64,000 nt of DNA from Bryobacterales bacterium KBS 96 (GTDB lineage Bacteria > Acidobacteriota > Terriglobia > Bryobacterales > Bryobacteraceae): assembly GCA_000381625.1 (NCBI GenBank), contig KB906767.1:4143082-4207081 (forward strand). The letters are read 5' to 3'. Positions 25,404 to 34,243 of the stretch are shown here, piece by piece. The notes beneath the pieces were generated by a model. It searched no databases and had not been told where the DNA came from. It was given only the letters and a program-made list of their open reading frames with translations. A program made the translations under genes and the position numbers. The number at the start of each line of letters is the position of its first letter. The stretch's first letter is position 1.

Positions 25404-26221
25404 ACGCAAACCGGCCAAATTCCCCCGTTTTTCACCTGGAAGATGTTGTTTTCCGGTATGGCGCGGTAACGGCGCTCGATGGATTTTCTTTCCAAGTGAA
25501 CCACGGTGAAAGCGTTGCCCTGCTCGGCGCAAACGGATGCGGGAAATCGACGCTGCTGCGTATTCTGGCAGGTCTTTCGTTCCCTGCCGCCGGCCGCGTC
25601 ACGTTTTGCGGCCAGGCGCTCACGGCGGAGCGCCTGGCGGACGCTTCCTTCTCAACCCAGTTCCGCAGGAGAGTGGGATTGCTCTTCCAAAATTCCGAGG
25701 TGCAGCTTTTCAACGCCACCGTCTTCGATGAATTGGCGTTCGGCCCACTTCAACTCGAATGGCCCCGCGATCGAATCCGCAAAACGATTTCCGATCTGCT
25801 GGAGGTAATGGGCATCGCCCATTTGAAGGACCGCGCCCCGCACCGGCTCTCTGGAGGCGAAAAAAAGCGGGTAGCTCTGGCTTCGGTGCTGATCCTCGAT
25901 CCCGATATCTTATTGCTGGACGAGCCCACCGCCGCGCTCGATCCCGCGAGTCAGAGCCAGATTTTCGATTTGTTGATTTCCTGGCGAAATAGCGGCCGGA
26001 CCGTTATCCTTGCCACTCACGATCTCGATAATCTGGAAGATATTGCCGGCCGGTGCGCCGTTTTCGATCGGGGCCGGATTGTGGCGGAAGGCGCTCCCCT
26101 CGATATTCTTCACGATGTCGCCCTGCTCGAGCGCATTCAGCTCGTGCGTCCGCATCACCATAAACACGAACCCGGCGCCGCTCAGCCGCATCCGCATCCT
26201 CATCTTCATACCGGCGAATAG
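25400..26221 (+). CDS. cbiO: ECF transporter ATPase CbiO with histidine-rich tail
   Basis: 273 residues. The ABC ATPase has Walker A GANGCGKST near 41-49, Q-loop LFQNSEVQLF, signature LSGGEKKRVALA, Walker B ILLLDEPTAALDP and the switch THDLD. This is the energising subunit for the fused CbiMNQ just upstream (ATGA overlap, so coupled). The last 24 residues are a His-rich tail (HHHKHEPGAAQPHPHPHLH) with about nine histidines, likely able to bind the transported metal; CbiO proteins usually lack this. It ends 15 bp from a convergent STAS gene. Confidence 0.92.
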   Translation: MNANRPNSPVFHLEDVVFRYGAVTALDGFSFQVNHGESVALLGANGCGKSTLLRILAGLSFPAAGRVTFCGQALTAERLADASFSTQFRRRVGLLFQNSEVQLFNATVFDELAFGPLQLEWPRDRIRKTISDLLEVMGIAHLKDRAPHRLSGGEKKRVALASVLILDPDILLLDEPTAALDPASQSQIFDLLISWRNSGRTVILATHDLDNLEDIAGRCAVFDRGRIVAEGAPLDILHDVALLERIQLVRPHHHKHEPGAAQPHPHPHLHTGE

Positions 26222-26236
26222 CGCGCCGGGGCTTGA

Positions 26237-26635
26237 TTACGGCTTCTCTTGGCTCTTCACGAAATTCAAGATGTCGAAATGCCGGACTTCGCGGTCTGGG
26301 AAGAAACTGTTGATCGCGTCCTGCTCGTCGTCGAACACCTCGAAGATGGTCGTCAACTTCGTCAGGACCAGCAACTCAATATGACGTTTCGATAAATTCA
26401 GAAGCTTAAGCGCCCCGCCCTGCTTCTGAATCCCGGTGAAGCACATCACCATGGTGCCGAGGCCCGTGCTGTCGATGAACTCCACTCGCTTCAGGTTCAA
26501 AATAATGTTGAGTCGTTTCCGATCGGCCAGCTCGACGACTCGCTCGCGAAGCGAACTCGAATCCGTGCCGGCAACCAGCCGTCCATCGAGATCGAGGATA
26601 GTAAGCCCTTCGACGTCTCGCTGGGCGATATTCAT
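26237..26635 (-). CDS. STAS-domain anti-sigma factor antagonist-like protein
   Basis: 132 residues, one STAS domain (SpoIIAA type): LTILDLDGRLVAGTDSSSL at the start, then the conserved phosphorylation loop VEFIDSTGLGTMV with Ser near residue 56, and LKLLNLSKRHIELLVLTKL. Such proteins bind anti-sigma kinases when the serine is unphosphorylated. No kinase or sigma factor gene is nearby, so its partner is elsewhere. It is convergent with cbiO and divergent from the fatty-acid operon. Confidence 0.87.
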   Translation of the reverse strand: MNIAQRDVEGLTILDLDGRLVAGTDSSSLRERVVELADRKRLNIILNLKRVEFIDSTGLGTMVMCFTGIQKQGGALKLLNLSKRHIELLVLTKLTTIFEVFDDEQDAINSFFPDREVRHFDILNFVKSQEKP

Positions 26636-26791
26636 TGCCGCCAGTTTACCAACCTGCTGGCGACGTGGTTTCGATGCGCAGGGCTTTGCTCACAACCGGC
26701 TGGACTCCGGCTCGCAATTCGATACACTTTCGCATAGCCGCCAAAACGATGGCCGGCGCACCGCGCGTCAGCCGGCGAGGACTCTCAAGAA

Positions 26792-29116
26792 ATGCGATCC
26801 ATTCAACGCGTCGCCGTACTCGGCTCAGGCACAATGGGCTCACGCATCGCAGCTCACTTTTCGAACGCCGGAATCCCCGTTATTTTGCTGGACCTTGCCG
26901 CGGATGGCCCAGACCGCAACGCCCTGGCCCGCAAAGGCATTGAGAACGCACTGAAGCAGAAGCCAACGGCGTTCTTTGTCCCACAGAACACGCGCCTGAT
27001 TCAAGCTGGCAATTTCGAGGATGACCTGCAATTGATCCCATCGTGCCAGTGGGTGATTGAGGCCGTCACGGAAAACCTCGATATCAAGAGAGCGATCTGG
27101 AGCAAGGTGGACGAGTGCCGGGCGCCGGATGCTATTTTGTCAACGAATACGAGCGGCATTCCGCTTGCGCAGATCTCGCGGGATTTCGATGACGGCTTTC
27201 AGCGTCAATTTCTCGGCGCCCACTTCTTTAATCCGCCTCGTTACCTGCATCTGCTCGAGGTGATTCCCGGCGCCCAAACCGATCCCGGCATTTTACGCTT
27301 CGTTACGGAATTCGGCGAAAACGCGCTCGGCAAGGGCGTGGTCCTTTGCAAAGATACGCCCAACTTCATTGCGAACCGGATCGGCAGCTTCTTCGGATCG
27401 GCGGTCGTGCGGACCATGATGGAAGGCAATTACACAATCGAAGAAGTGGATGCGCTCACGGGGCCGCTAATCGGGCTGCCGAAAAGCGCCTCCTTCCGCT
27501 TGTTCGACATCATCGGCCTCGACGTCTGGGCGTTTGTGGCGAAAAATCTATATGAAGCCGTGCCTGGTGATCCGTGGCGCGAATGGTTTGTGCCGCCGCC
27601 GTTCCTTCAAACCATGATCGAGCAAGGTTGGATCGGCGAGAAGCGCGGACAGGGGTTCTACAAACGCGTCGGCCCGGACAAGCAAATCCACGCGATCGAT
27701 TGGAAGACCTTCGCTTACCATCCGGTTCGCAAGGCCAGTTTTGAATCCGTCGAGGTGGCCCGGACGATTCCCGCTCTTGACGAGCGCATCCGAAAGCTTG
27801 TCGCCGGCACGGACCGCGCGGGTTCGTTTCTGTGGAAGGTGCTCAAGAGTGTATTTCTGTACTCTACGGAGATGGTCGGCGAGATCTCCGACCGGATCGT
27901 TGAAATCGATCGGGCGATGCGTTGGGGCTACGGCCACAAGCTCGGTCCGTTCGAGTTTTGGGATGCGCTCGGGTTCAACGATGTAGCCGAGCGGATGCTC
28001 GCCGAGGAAACGACTCTGCCGGAATCGATACAGCGTATGCGAGCGGAGGGCGCACGATCGTTCTATCGCCCTGCCGACCGGCTGGATTTTCCACATACGG
28101 AATATTTCGATCTCGCCAGGTCGGTCTATCAGCCGCTCGAAGCACGCCCCGGCGTCATCGTGCTCGGCGACATGAAGCGGGCCCGGGGAGTTGTCGAGAA
28201 GAATGCCGGAGCGTCTCTGATTGATATCGGGAATGGCGTGCTTTGCCTGGAGTTTCACAGCAAAATGAACGCTATCGGCGAAGATGCGCTGCGGATGATC
28301 GACAAGGCTATCCAGCTTTTGCCGGAGCGGTTCGATGCAATGGTAATTGCAAATGAAGGAGAAAATTTCAGTGTTGGCGCCAATCTGGTTCTGCTGCTGA
28401 CTGCCGCGCAGGCGGGCGAATTCGACGAGCTGGAACAAACCATCGACCATTTCCAACAGTGCATGCTCCGCATCAAATATGCGCCAAGGCCGGTGGTTGC
28501 AGCCGTTTTCTCCCGGGCCCTGGGCGGGGGTTGTGAAATAGTGCTGCAGAGCCATGCGGTGCAGGCCTCCGCCGAGACCTACATCGGTCTTGTCGAAGTC
28601 GGCGTCGGCTTGATTCCAGCCGCGGGCGGGTGCAAGGAGATGACGCTTCGGTTTGACGATTCAATGAAAGCATTTGAGTTGATCGGCCAAGCCAAGGTTT
28701 CGGGAAGCGCCGTTGAAGCGCGCCAGTTGGGTTTCTTGCGTGCGACCGACCGGATCGGTATGAATCCCGAGTTGCTGATTGGAGATGCGAAGGAGCTTGC
28801 GTTGCAGCTTGCCCGGACGTACCGCCCCGGTTTCCCCAGAACGGATATTCCCGCTGGCGGTGATGCTGCTTATGCGAAAATGCGCCTGGCTGCGTGGTCC
28901 CTTCGCGAGAGCGGCATGATCGGCGATCACGATTTTACAATCGGCGAAAAGCTTGCATTCGTGCTCAGTGGTGGCCGCGTCACTTCCGGCGCGCAGGTCA
29001 GCGAACAGAACCTGCTCGATCTCGAGCGTGAAGCATTTTTAAGCCTGTGCGGCATGTCCAAAACCCAGGAGCGGATTCAGTACATGCTAAAGACCGGCAA
29101 GCCTTTGAGGAATTAG
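26792..29116 (+). CDS. fadN: 3-hydroxyacyl-CoA dehydrogenase/enoyl-CoA hydratase (FadN type)
   Basis: 774 residues. The N-terminal half is the NAD-binding hydroxyacyl-CoA dehydrogenase (VAVLGSGTMGSRIAAHFSNAG; HFFNPPRYLHLLEVIPG; GFYKRVG). The C-terminal third is a crotonase domain (IGEDALRMIDKA, FSVGANLVLLL, GGGCEIVLQSHAVQASAETYIGLVEV). This domain order, dehydrogenase first, is that of FadN and not FadB. It catalyses the middle two steps of beta-oxidation. It heads a three-gene operon with thiolase (3-bp gap) and an acyl-CoA dehydrogenase. A GAGGA lies about 10-14 nt before the ATG. No TetR-type regulator is adjacent. Confidence 0.93.
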   Translation: MRSIQRVAVLGSGTMGSRIAAHFSNAGIPVILLDLAADGPDRNALARKGIENALKQKPTAFFVPQNTRLIQAGNFEDDLQLIPSCQWVIEAVTENLDIKRAIWSKVDECRAPDAILSTNTSGIPLAQISRDFDDGFQRQFLGAHFFNPPRYLHLLEVIPGAQTDPGILRFVTEFGENALGKGVVLCKDTPNFIANRIGSFFGSAVVRTMMEGNYTIEEVDALTGPLIGLPKSASFRLFDIIGLDVWAFVAKNLYEAVPGDPWREWFVPPPFLQTMIEQGWIGEKRGQGFYKRVGPDKQIHAIDWKTFAYHPVRKASFESVEVARTIPALDERIRKLVAGTDRAGSFLWKVLKSVFLYSTEMVGEISDRIVEIDRAMRWGYGHKLGPFEFWDALGFNDVAERMLAEETTLPESIQRMRAEGARSFYRPADRLDFPHTEYFDLARSVYQPLEARPGVIVLGDMKRARGVVEKNAGASLIDIGNGVLCLEFHSKMNAIGEDALRMIDKAIQLLPERFDAMVIANEGENFSVGANLVLLLTAAQAGEFDELEQTIDHFQQCMLRIKYAPRPVVAAVFSRALGGGCEIVLQSHAVQASAETYIGLVEVGVGLIPAAGGCKEMTLRFDDSMKAFELIGQAKVSGSAVEARQLGFLRATDRIGMNPELLIGDAKELALQLARTYRPGFPRTDIPAGGDAAYAKMRLAAWSLRESGMIGDHDFTIGEKLAFVLSGGRVTSGAQVSEQNLLDLEREAFLSLCGMSKTQERIQYMLKTGKPLRN

Positions 29117-29119
29117 TTT

Positions 29120-30295
29120 ATGCAAGACGCAGTCATTGTCGATTGTGTGCGGACGCCGGTCGGCAAAGCGCCGCGAGGCGCTTTGCGTCATACCAGGCCG
29201 GACGATCTTGCTGCCTCTGCAATTAGCGCACTTTTCGAACGTCACTCCGTCATTCCCAAGGAGGATGTCGAGGACGTGATTCTTGGATGCGCGATGCCCG
29301 AAGCCGAATCAGGACTGAACATGGCGCGTATCGCGGCCCTGCGCGCCGGTTTGCCCGATTCCGTGCCGGGAATGACCATTAACCGGTTCTGCTCTTCAGG
29401 ACTGCAAGCAATCGCGCTTGCGGCCGAGCGGATACAGGCGGGCGCCGCACAGACGATGATTGCCGGAGGCAGTGAATCGATGAGTTTACTGCCCCGAGCG
29501 GGCCACGCCTTTTCTCCCAATCCTTACCTGGTTGAACAGATGCCGGAACTGTACATGGGCATGGGGCAGACGGCGGAACGATTGTACGGCCGCTACCGGA
29601 TTTCTCGCGAGGATCAGGACTCATTCGCCTTGCGCAGCCATCGGCGCGCGCTTGCCGCGCAGACGGAGGGCCGGTTCGCCGGCGAAATTATCCCGGTACA
29701 AGTGGAAGAGAAGGAATTCGATGGCCGCCACGTTGCGGCGTCCACTTCGGTGTTCGACAAAGACGAAGGGCCGCGGCCGGATACGTCGCTCGAAGCACTG
29801 GCTGCGCTGAAGCCGGTTTTCCACGCAAACGGCACGGTGACGGCTGGCAACTCATCGCAAACCAGCGACGGCGCAGCGGCCGCTCTCGTAATGTCTTCAC
29901 GGAGAGCCAGGGAACTAGGCTTGCGCCCGCTCGCTCGCTTCGTTGCCTTTGCTGTGGGCGCCGTGCCGCCCGAAGTCATGGGCATAGGCCCCGTTGTGGC
30001 TGTGCCTAAGGCTCTGGCGCTCGCCGGGCTGACGCTGAAAGACATCGGCGTGATCGAGTTGAATGAAGCGTTCGCGGTGCAGGCCCTCGCTGTCATTCGC
30101 GCCCTCGGATTCGATGAGGATCGGACGAATGTGAACGGAGGAGCAATTGCCCTCGGTCACCCCCTGGGATGCACCGGCGCGAAGCTAACGGCGACCATCC
30201 TGCGCGAGATGCAGCGCCGCTCGGCACAGTTTGGAATGGTGACGATGTGTGTCGGAGGCGGCCAGGGCGCCGCCGGCATCTTCGAGTTGCTGTAA
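29120..30295 (+). CDS. fadA: Acetyl-CoA C-acyltransferase (thiolase)
   Basis: 391 residues, the usual thiolase length. The catalytic cysteine is in NRFCSSGLQAIALAA near residue 91, the substrate-binding segment is NEAFAVQALAVIRALG, the His motif is GGAIALGHPLGCTGA and the second Cys is in MVTMCVGGGQGAAGI. It performs the final thiolytic step of beta-oxidation. It starts 3 bp after fadN and is followed by the acyl-CoA dehydrogenase 10 bp downstream, whose ribosome site overlaps its stop. Confidence 0.95.
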   Translation: MQDAVIVDCVRTPVGKAPRGALRHTRPDDLAASAISALFERHSVIPKEDVEDVILGCAMPEAESGLNMARIAALRAGLPDSVPGMTINRFCSSGLQAIALAAERIQAGAAQTMIAGGSESMSLLPRAGHAFSPNPYLVEQMPELYMGMGQTAERLYGRYRISREDQDSFALRSHRRALAAQTEGRFAGEIIPVQVEEKEFDGRHVAASTSVFDKDEGPRPDTSLEALAALKPVFHANGTVTAGNSSQTSDGAAAALVMSSRRARELGLRPLARFVAFAVGAVPPEVMGIGPVVAVPKALALAGLTLKDIGVIELNEAFAVQALAVIRALGFDEDRTNVNGGAIALGHPLGCTGAKLTATILREMQRRSAQFGMVTMCVGGGQGAAGIFELL

Positions 30296-30305
30296 AGGAG
30301 TCTCC

Positions 30306-32075
30306 ATGTCGACGGCCATGACTGCCGGACCGCTTGCCGGCGGCGAGTTTCTGTTACGCGCGGTTCAACCGGACGAGGTTTTCACACCCGAAGATTTCAC
30401 CGAAGAGCACCGTGCGATTGCGCGTACAACGGAAGAGTTCTGGGCCAAAGAAGCTGTCCCTCGGCTTGAGGCCATTCAGCACCAGGAACCGGGCGTTGCC
30501 GCCACTCTGTTGCGAAAGTCAGCGGAATTGGGATTAACCAGCGTCGTCATACCCGAAGAGTTCGGCGGCATGGGCCTCGATCTGACCTCGATGATGATTG
30601 TCGCCGAAGGAATTGCCAAGGATGGCTCGTACGCCGCATGGCATGGCGCGCATACCGGCATCGGAACGTTACCGCTTCTGCTCTTCGGCACGGCGGAACA
30701 GAAGCGGCGGTATCTGCCGAAACTCGCCAGTTGTGAAATGATCGCCGCCTATTGCCTGAGCGAAGCTCAGGCCGGCTCCGATGCAATGGCTGCTCGCACT
30801 ACCGCCAAACTGGCCCCCGATGGAACCCACTACATCCTGAACGGCCAGAAGATGTGGATCACGAATGGCGGATCAGCGGACCTATACACCGTCTTCGCGA
30901 AAGTCGACGAAAAACTCACGGCATTTCTTGTTGAGCGCTCGTTCGACGGGGTCAAGCAGGGAGCCGAAGAACGAAAGATGGGCATCAAGGGTAGCTCCAC
31001 GTGCGCCATCTATTTCGACAACGTAAAGGTTCCGGCTAACAACGTACTCGGCGAGATCGGCCGCGGCCACGTGATCGCGTTCAGCATCCTGAACCTCGGC
31101 CGTCTGAAACTTGGGGCGTTTGTGACCGGTGGCGCAAAAAACATCTTGGCGCAATCCATCCGTTATGCAAAAGAACGCGTCGCCTTCGGAAAACCAATCG
31201 CCGAGTTCGGGTTGATCCAGCATAAGCTCGCCGAAATGGCTGCTCGCCTGTATGCGGCTGAATCGATGAGCTATCGCGTGGATGGCCTGCTGAACCGGGC
31301 ATCGGGCGGCCTCGATTGGAATGCTCCCGATGCGGCTGCGCGAGTCCTGAAAGCAGCCGAGGAGTATGCAATTGAATGCTCGCTCGTGAAGGTGTTTGCG
31401 TCCGAAATGCTCGATTTCGTTGTCGACGAGGGCGTTCAGATTCACGGCGGCTACGGTTATCATCAAGACTATCTCGTCGAGAGAGCCTATCGCGATTCGC
31501 GCATTAACCGCATTTTCGAGGGCACGAACGAGATCAATCGCCTGTTGGCGACCGGCATGCTTTTGAAACGAGCGCAAAAGAAACAATTGCCTCTCGTGGA
31601 AGCCGTGAAGAAGTTACAGACGGAATTGCTGGAGCCTCTGAACCGCGATTCGAGCACAAGTCCCCCGGAATTCCTATTAGTCCAGCAATCAAAGAAGCTC
31701 GTCCTCTTCCTCTTGGGCGCCGCGTACCAGAAATTTGCCGCAAATATCGAGGAGCAACAGGAAGTGCTCGCCGGTATCGCGGACGCGATGATGTCGGCCT
31801 TTACGCTGGAATCGAGCGTGCTGCGTTGGCTGAAAGCAAAGAAACACGGCGTTGGAGACATTGCCGGCGCTTACTGCTCGCTGATAGCGAACCAGGCGCT
31901 GCGTGAAATGGAACGCGCGGCCACGGAGGTTATTGCGGCGTGCAGCGAAGGCGATGAGTTGCGTGCCGGACTCGCTGTTCTGAGAAAGTTGACGCGCCGC
32001 GACACCGCCGATGTCATCGGCATTCGCCGGCAGGTGGCTGGTAGATTGTCGGAAGCAGGCCGGTATATCGTCTGA
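30306..32075 (+). CDS. Acyl-CoA dehydrogenase
   Basis: About 589 residues. The start at ATG 30306 is fixed by AAAGGAG at 30294-30300. It has the full flavin dehydrogenase fold: VVIPEEFGGMGLDLTSM, YCLSEAQAGSDAMA, KMWITNGGSADLYTVFA, then KGSSTCAIYFDNVKVPANNVLG. The catalytic region is IHGGYGYHQDYLVERAYRDSRINRIFEGTNEI, where the base is expected. A 200-residue C-terminal extension after the core makes it longer than the basic 380-residue type, as in FadE/VLCAD-like enzymes of Gram-positive and acidobacterial FadNAE operons. It performs the first oxidation step of beta-oxidation. Confidence 0.92.
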   Translation: MSTAMTAGPLAGGEFLLRAVQPDEVFTPEDFTEEHRAIARTTEEFWAKEAVPRLEAIQHQEPGVAATLLRKSAELGLTSVVIPEEFGGMGLDLTSMMIVAEGIAKDGSYAAWHGAHTGIGTLPLLLFGTAEQKRRYLPKLASCEMIAAYCLSEAQAGSDAMAARTTAKLAPDGTHYILNGQKMWITNGGSADLYTVFAKVDEKLTAFLVERSFDGVKQGAEERKMGIKGSSTCAIYFDNVKVPANNVLGEIGRGHVIAFSILNLGRLKLGAFVTGGAKNILAQSIRYAKERVAFGKPIAEFGLIQHKLAEMAARLYAAESMSYRVDGLLNRASGGLDWNAPDAAARVLKAAEEYAIECSLVKVFASEMLDFVVDEGVQIHGGYGYHQDYLVERAYRDSRINRIFEGTNEINRLLATGMLLKRAQKKQLPLVEAVKKLQTELLEPLNRDSSTSPPEFLLVQQSKKLVLFLLGAAYQKFAANIEEQQEVLAGIADAMMSAFTLESSVLRWLKAKKHGVGDIAGAYCSLIANQALREMERAATEVIAACSEGDELRAGLAVLRKLTRRDTADVIGIRRQVAGRLSEAGRYIV

Positions 32076-32081
32076 CGATAT
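32065..32081. repeat. 8-bp palindrome across the acyl-CoA dehydrogenase stop
   Basis: ATATCGTC at 32065-32072 and GACGATAT at 32074-32081 are exact inverted copies around one base, and the TGA stop codon (32073-32075) lies in the centre. It could be an operator-like site or a small 3' hairpin, but no T-run follows. Confidence 0.35.
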
Positions 32082-32098
32082 CTATTTCCCGCCGGCGC

Positions 32099-33934
32099 TT
32101 ATGGCTTGAACCGGAAAGAGATCACCGATTGGCTTGGAACGGGCACGCCGTTGCGGCTGGCCGGGCGGAAACGGTACTGCCGCACTGCATCCAGCGCGGG
32201 CGGTCCCAACAAGCCCGAAGTCCGCCCTTTGTTCGCTGTGAGTTGAGCATTTGTCACCATTCCTTCAGCATCGATATCGGCGGTGATCTGAACCGTCTGC
32301 TCTGATGTGACCAGGCTGGCAATACTTACCGGAATCCGAGGCCGAACCTGCTGAATGACCGTGGGACCCACATAGGTTGTCGTGCGGGCGGTGTGTGTAC
32401 GGGCGGCTTTAGTCCGCAAGCTTTCCTTCGGGGCAGGCGAGTGCGGCACGTGAGGCATCGAAGAATCGGCGGAAGCGGGTTTCGCCAGTGCATTAGCCGG
32501 CACGGAACCACGCGATTCCGGCTTGCCGTGGAAGGCTTTGTCTGTAATCGGCGCTCGCCGCGCCTCGGGCGCCAGACGGGAAATGGGTCGGGACTGAGGC
32601 GCTCGGGACAATATCGCATCCGCGCGGCTGGCCCCGGACTGGTTCAATGCCAGATTCCGGGCAGCCCCTGGCTGCTGCTTCAGTGGCTTTGGTTGAGTGT
32701 CCGCAGCGGTTCGACTCACGCCTTCCTTGCCCATCCGCCGCCCCGCCCATGCCTCGGAGGGAAGGCCGGCAGCAGTAGCAGCAGTAATGGTGCGGATCGA
32801 TTCGGAAATCGAGCGGCCCCCCTTTTGGAAAAGCTCCAGGCGGAACTGCACGTCGCCTCCGATTGGAAAGTACGTAAGTTTTCCGTTCCGAAGCTGTTGC
32901 GGATCCAGGCTCAACTCAAGCGGAACAATGTCGTCCCTGATGCTGAGCCTACCGCTCGTAACCCTGCCGAGAGCGGCTAGATCTCGATTCCAGGTGACAT
33001 CGAATTGGCCGCCGGGCGCCCGCTCCACGTGAAGCCCGATCCCCGGACTGGCATGTGAGATCCGAAGTCTCTTCTGCAACAGCAAAACGCTCGTAAAACC
33101 GGCGATCACGCCTATGCACAAGAGCGCTGCCGCTTGTACCGCGAGCCTCCGCCATTTCCGCTGCCGCTCCGGGGGGCTTAGGCGAAGGGACTGGCCGGCG
33201 GCGTCCGCCGTTGTCGCTGTATTGAACGGTTGTCCGGTAATCGCCAGTTCGTTTCGATAATTCTCGACCTGTGCGGCCGTTTCTAGCTCAGTTGTCGCGC
33301 TCTGTGGTTCTAAGGGAGCTACGGCGGCGTTGGGCTGGCCAAATCTCTCACCACCCGGCTCGAATGGCTCGATCTCGCGCCGTTCGAGCAATCCAAACGG
33401 CGCCTCTCGACGGCTGAATTCCTTCTCGAGAAAACCGTTTTGCCAGCAAAAAAAGCCGCCGGTGCAAATGCCGCTATCGTGAGGTTTGACAACGAGAAAA
33501 ATCGCGTCGGGATGTCTCAGGCGCCCCTCGGCAAGCTCACCATCCTCGGCGCTGAGAAAGAGTCCGTCACGGATGTGACTGCGGAAATATCCGACATAGG
33601 TTAGATCCGCCCGTTTGGGAGGTCCATTCAGAGCTGAGGTGAGCTTCGCCACATCCGCCGGGCACGAATTGAAATACTTACCGCTGCTCTCTATGAACTC
33701 CACGTCTTCGATCACGATAGACATGCCGGCGCGTTCCAGGATAATCCGGCCCAGCAACAGACCGCCAATTTCCGAAGGATTCTCCGATTCAAAGGAACTA
33801 ACGATTTGCGCCCGCATTGGGTGCTGCTGCGCGGGGTGCATGTAGATATGAGATTCCCGGAACGGATGTTGCCAGCAGGTGTATTCGCTCAGTTCTCGAA
33901 GCTGCACGGGCGCAGCTCCCCGGTCACTCTGCAT
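32099..33934 (-). CDS. JAMM-like/TonB C-terminal fusion protein
   Basis: 611 residues with two domains around one membrane helix. The N-terminal 200 residues resemble the JAB/MPN (JAMM) fold: EIGGLLLGR near 55-63 and the metal site equivalent GYFRSHIRDGLFLSAED, where the usual H-x-H is R-x-H; the following Ser and Asp are kept, so the peptidase site is probably dead or altered. A helix near 268-290 (AALLCIGVIAGFTSVLLL) leads to a linker rich in Ala, Pro and Arg, and then a TonB C-terminal domain (QVRPRIPVSIASLVTSE, QITADIDAEGMVTNAQL, AVRQYRFRPA). The helix places the first domain in the cytoplasm and the TonB part in the periplasm. A strong promoter and GGAGG precede the start. Confidence 0.75.
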   Translation of the reverse strand: MQSDRGAAPVQLRELSEYTCWQHPFRESHIYMHPAQQHPMRAQIVSSFESENPSEIGGLLLGRIILERAGMSIVIEDVEFIESSGKYFNSCPADVAKLTSALNGPPKRADLTYVGYFRSHIRDGLFLSAEDGELAEGRLRHPDAIFLVVKPHDSGICTGGFFCWQNGFLEKEFSRREAPFGLLERREIEPFEPGGERFGQPNAAVAPLEPQSATTELETAAQVENYRNELAITGQPFNTATTADAAGQSLRLSPPERQRKWRRLAVQAAALLCIGVIAGFTSVLLLQKRLRISHASPGIGLHVERAPGGQFDVTWNRDLAALGRVTSGRLSIRDDIVPLELSLDPQQLRNGKLTYFPIGGDVQFRLELFQKGGRSISESIRTITAATAAGLPSEAWAGRRMGKEGVSRTAADTQPKPLKQQPGAARNLALNQSGASRADAILSRAPQSRPISRLAPEARRAPITDKAFHGKPESRGSVPANALAKPASADSSMPHVPHSPAPKESLRTKAARTHTARTTTYVGPTVIQQVRPRIPVSIASLVTSEQTVQITADIDAEGMVTNAQLTANKGRTSGLLGPPALDAVRQYRFRPASRNGVPVPSQSVISFRFKP

Positions 33935-33953
33935 CTCCGCCTCCGAGGTTTGA

Positions 33954-33982
33954 ATTATACTGCGCGCGTCGTCAGCCGTAAA
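33954..33982 (-). promoter_or_regulatory. Sigma70-type promoter of the JAMM/TonB gene
   Basis: On the minus strand, TATAAT (33954-33959) lies 17 bp downstream of TTTACG (33977-33982). The -10 ends 19 bp before the ATG and GGAGG lies between, so the untranslated leader is very short. The rest of 33983-34243 up to the response-regulator stop shows no gene. Confidence 0.65.
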
Positions 33983-34243
33983 TGCCTAGCAGGACTAGCC
34001 CAAGTTCATCATTAACCACTTCTTCGCGGTCGTGGCTCAGAAACGCCCTTACGTTTTCAACAGCTTATCGGGCCGCGACCGCAACGAAGAGGTTCAACGA
34101 TCTCGCCGAGTGCACAACACTCAAACTGACGAACGAACTTCGGCTGGTTAATTCGCGAGCGCACCGGATGGGAGGTGCTTAGGGAACGTTTAAGGCTCGC
34201 GTTGTGTAGTGTGAAGCCCAGAGCCACGGCACGGAACCGATTT

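Noticed and set aside
27548..28555. 335-codon frame antisense to fadN
   Set aside because: It lies wholly within a well-supported enzyme gene; the composition is that of a shadow frame.
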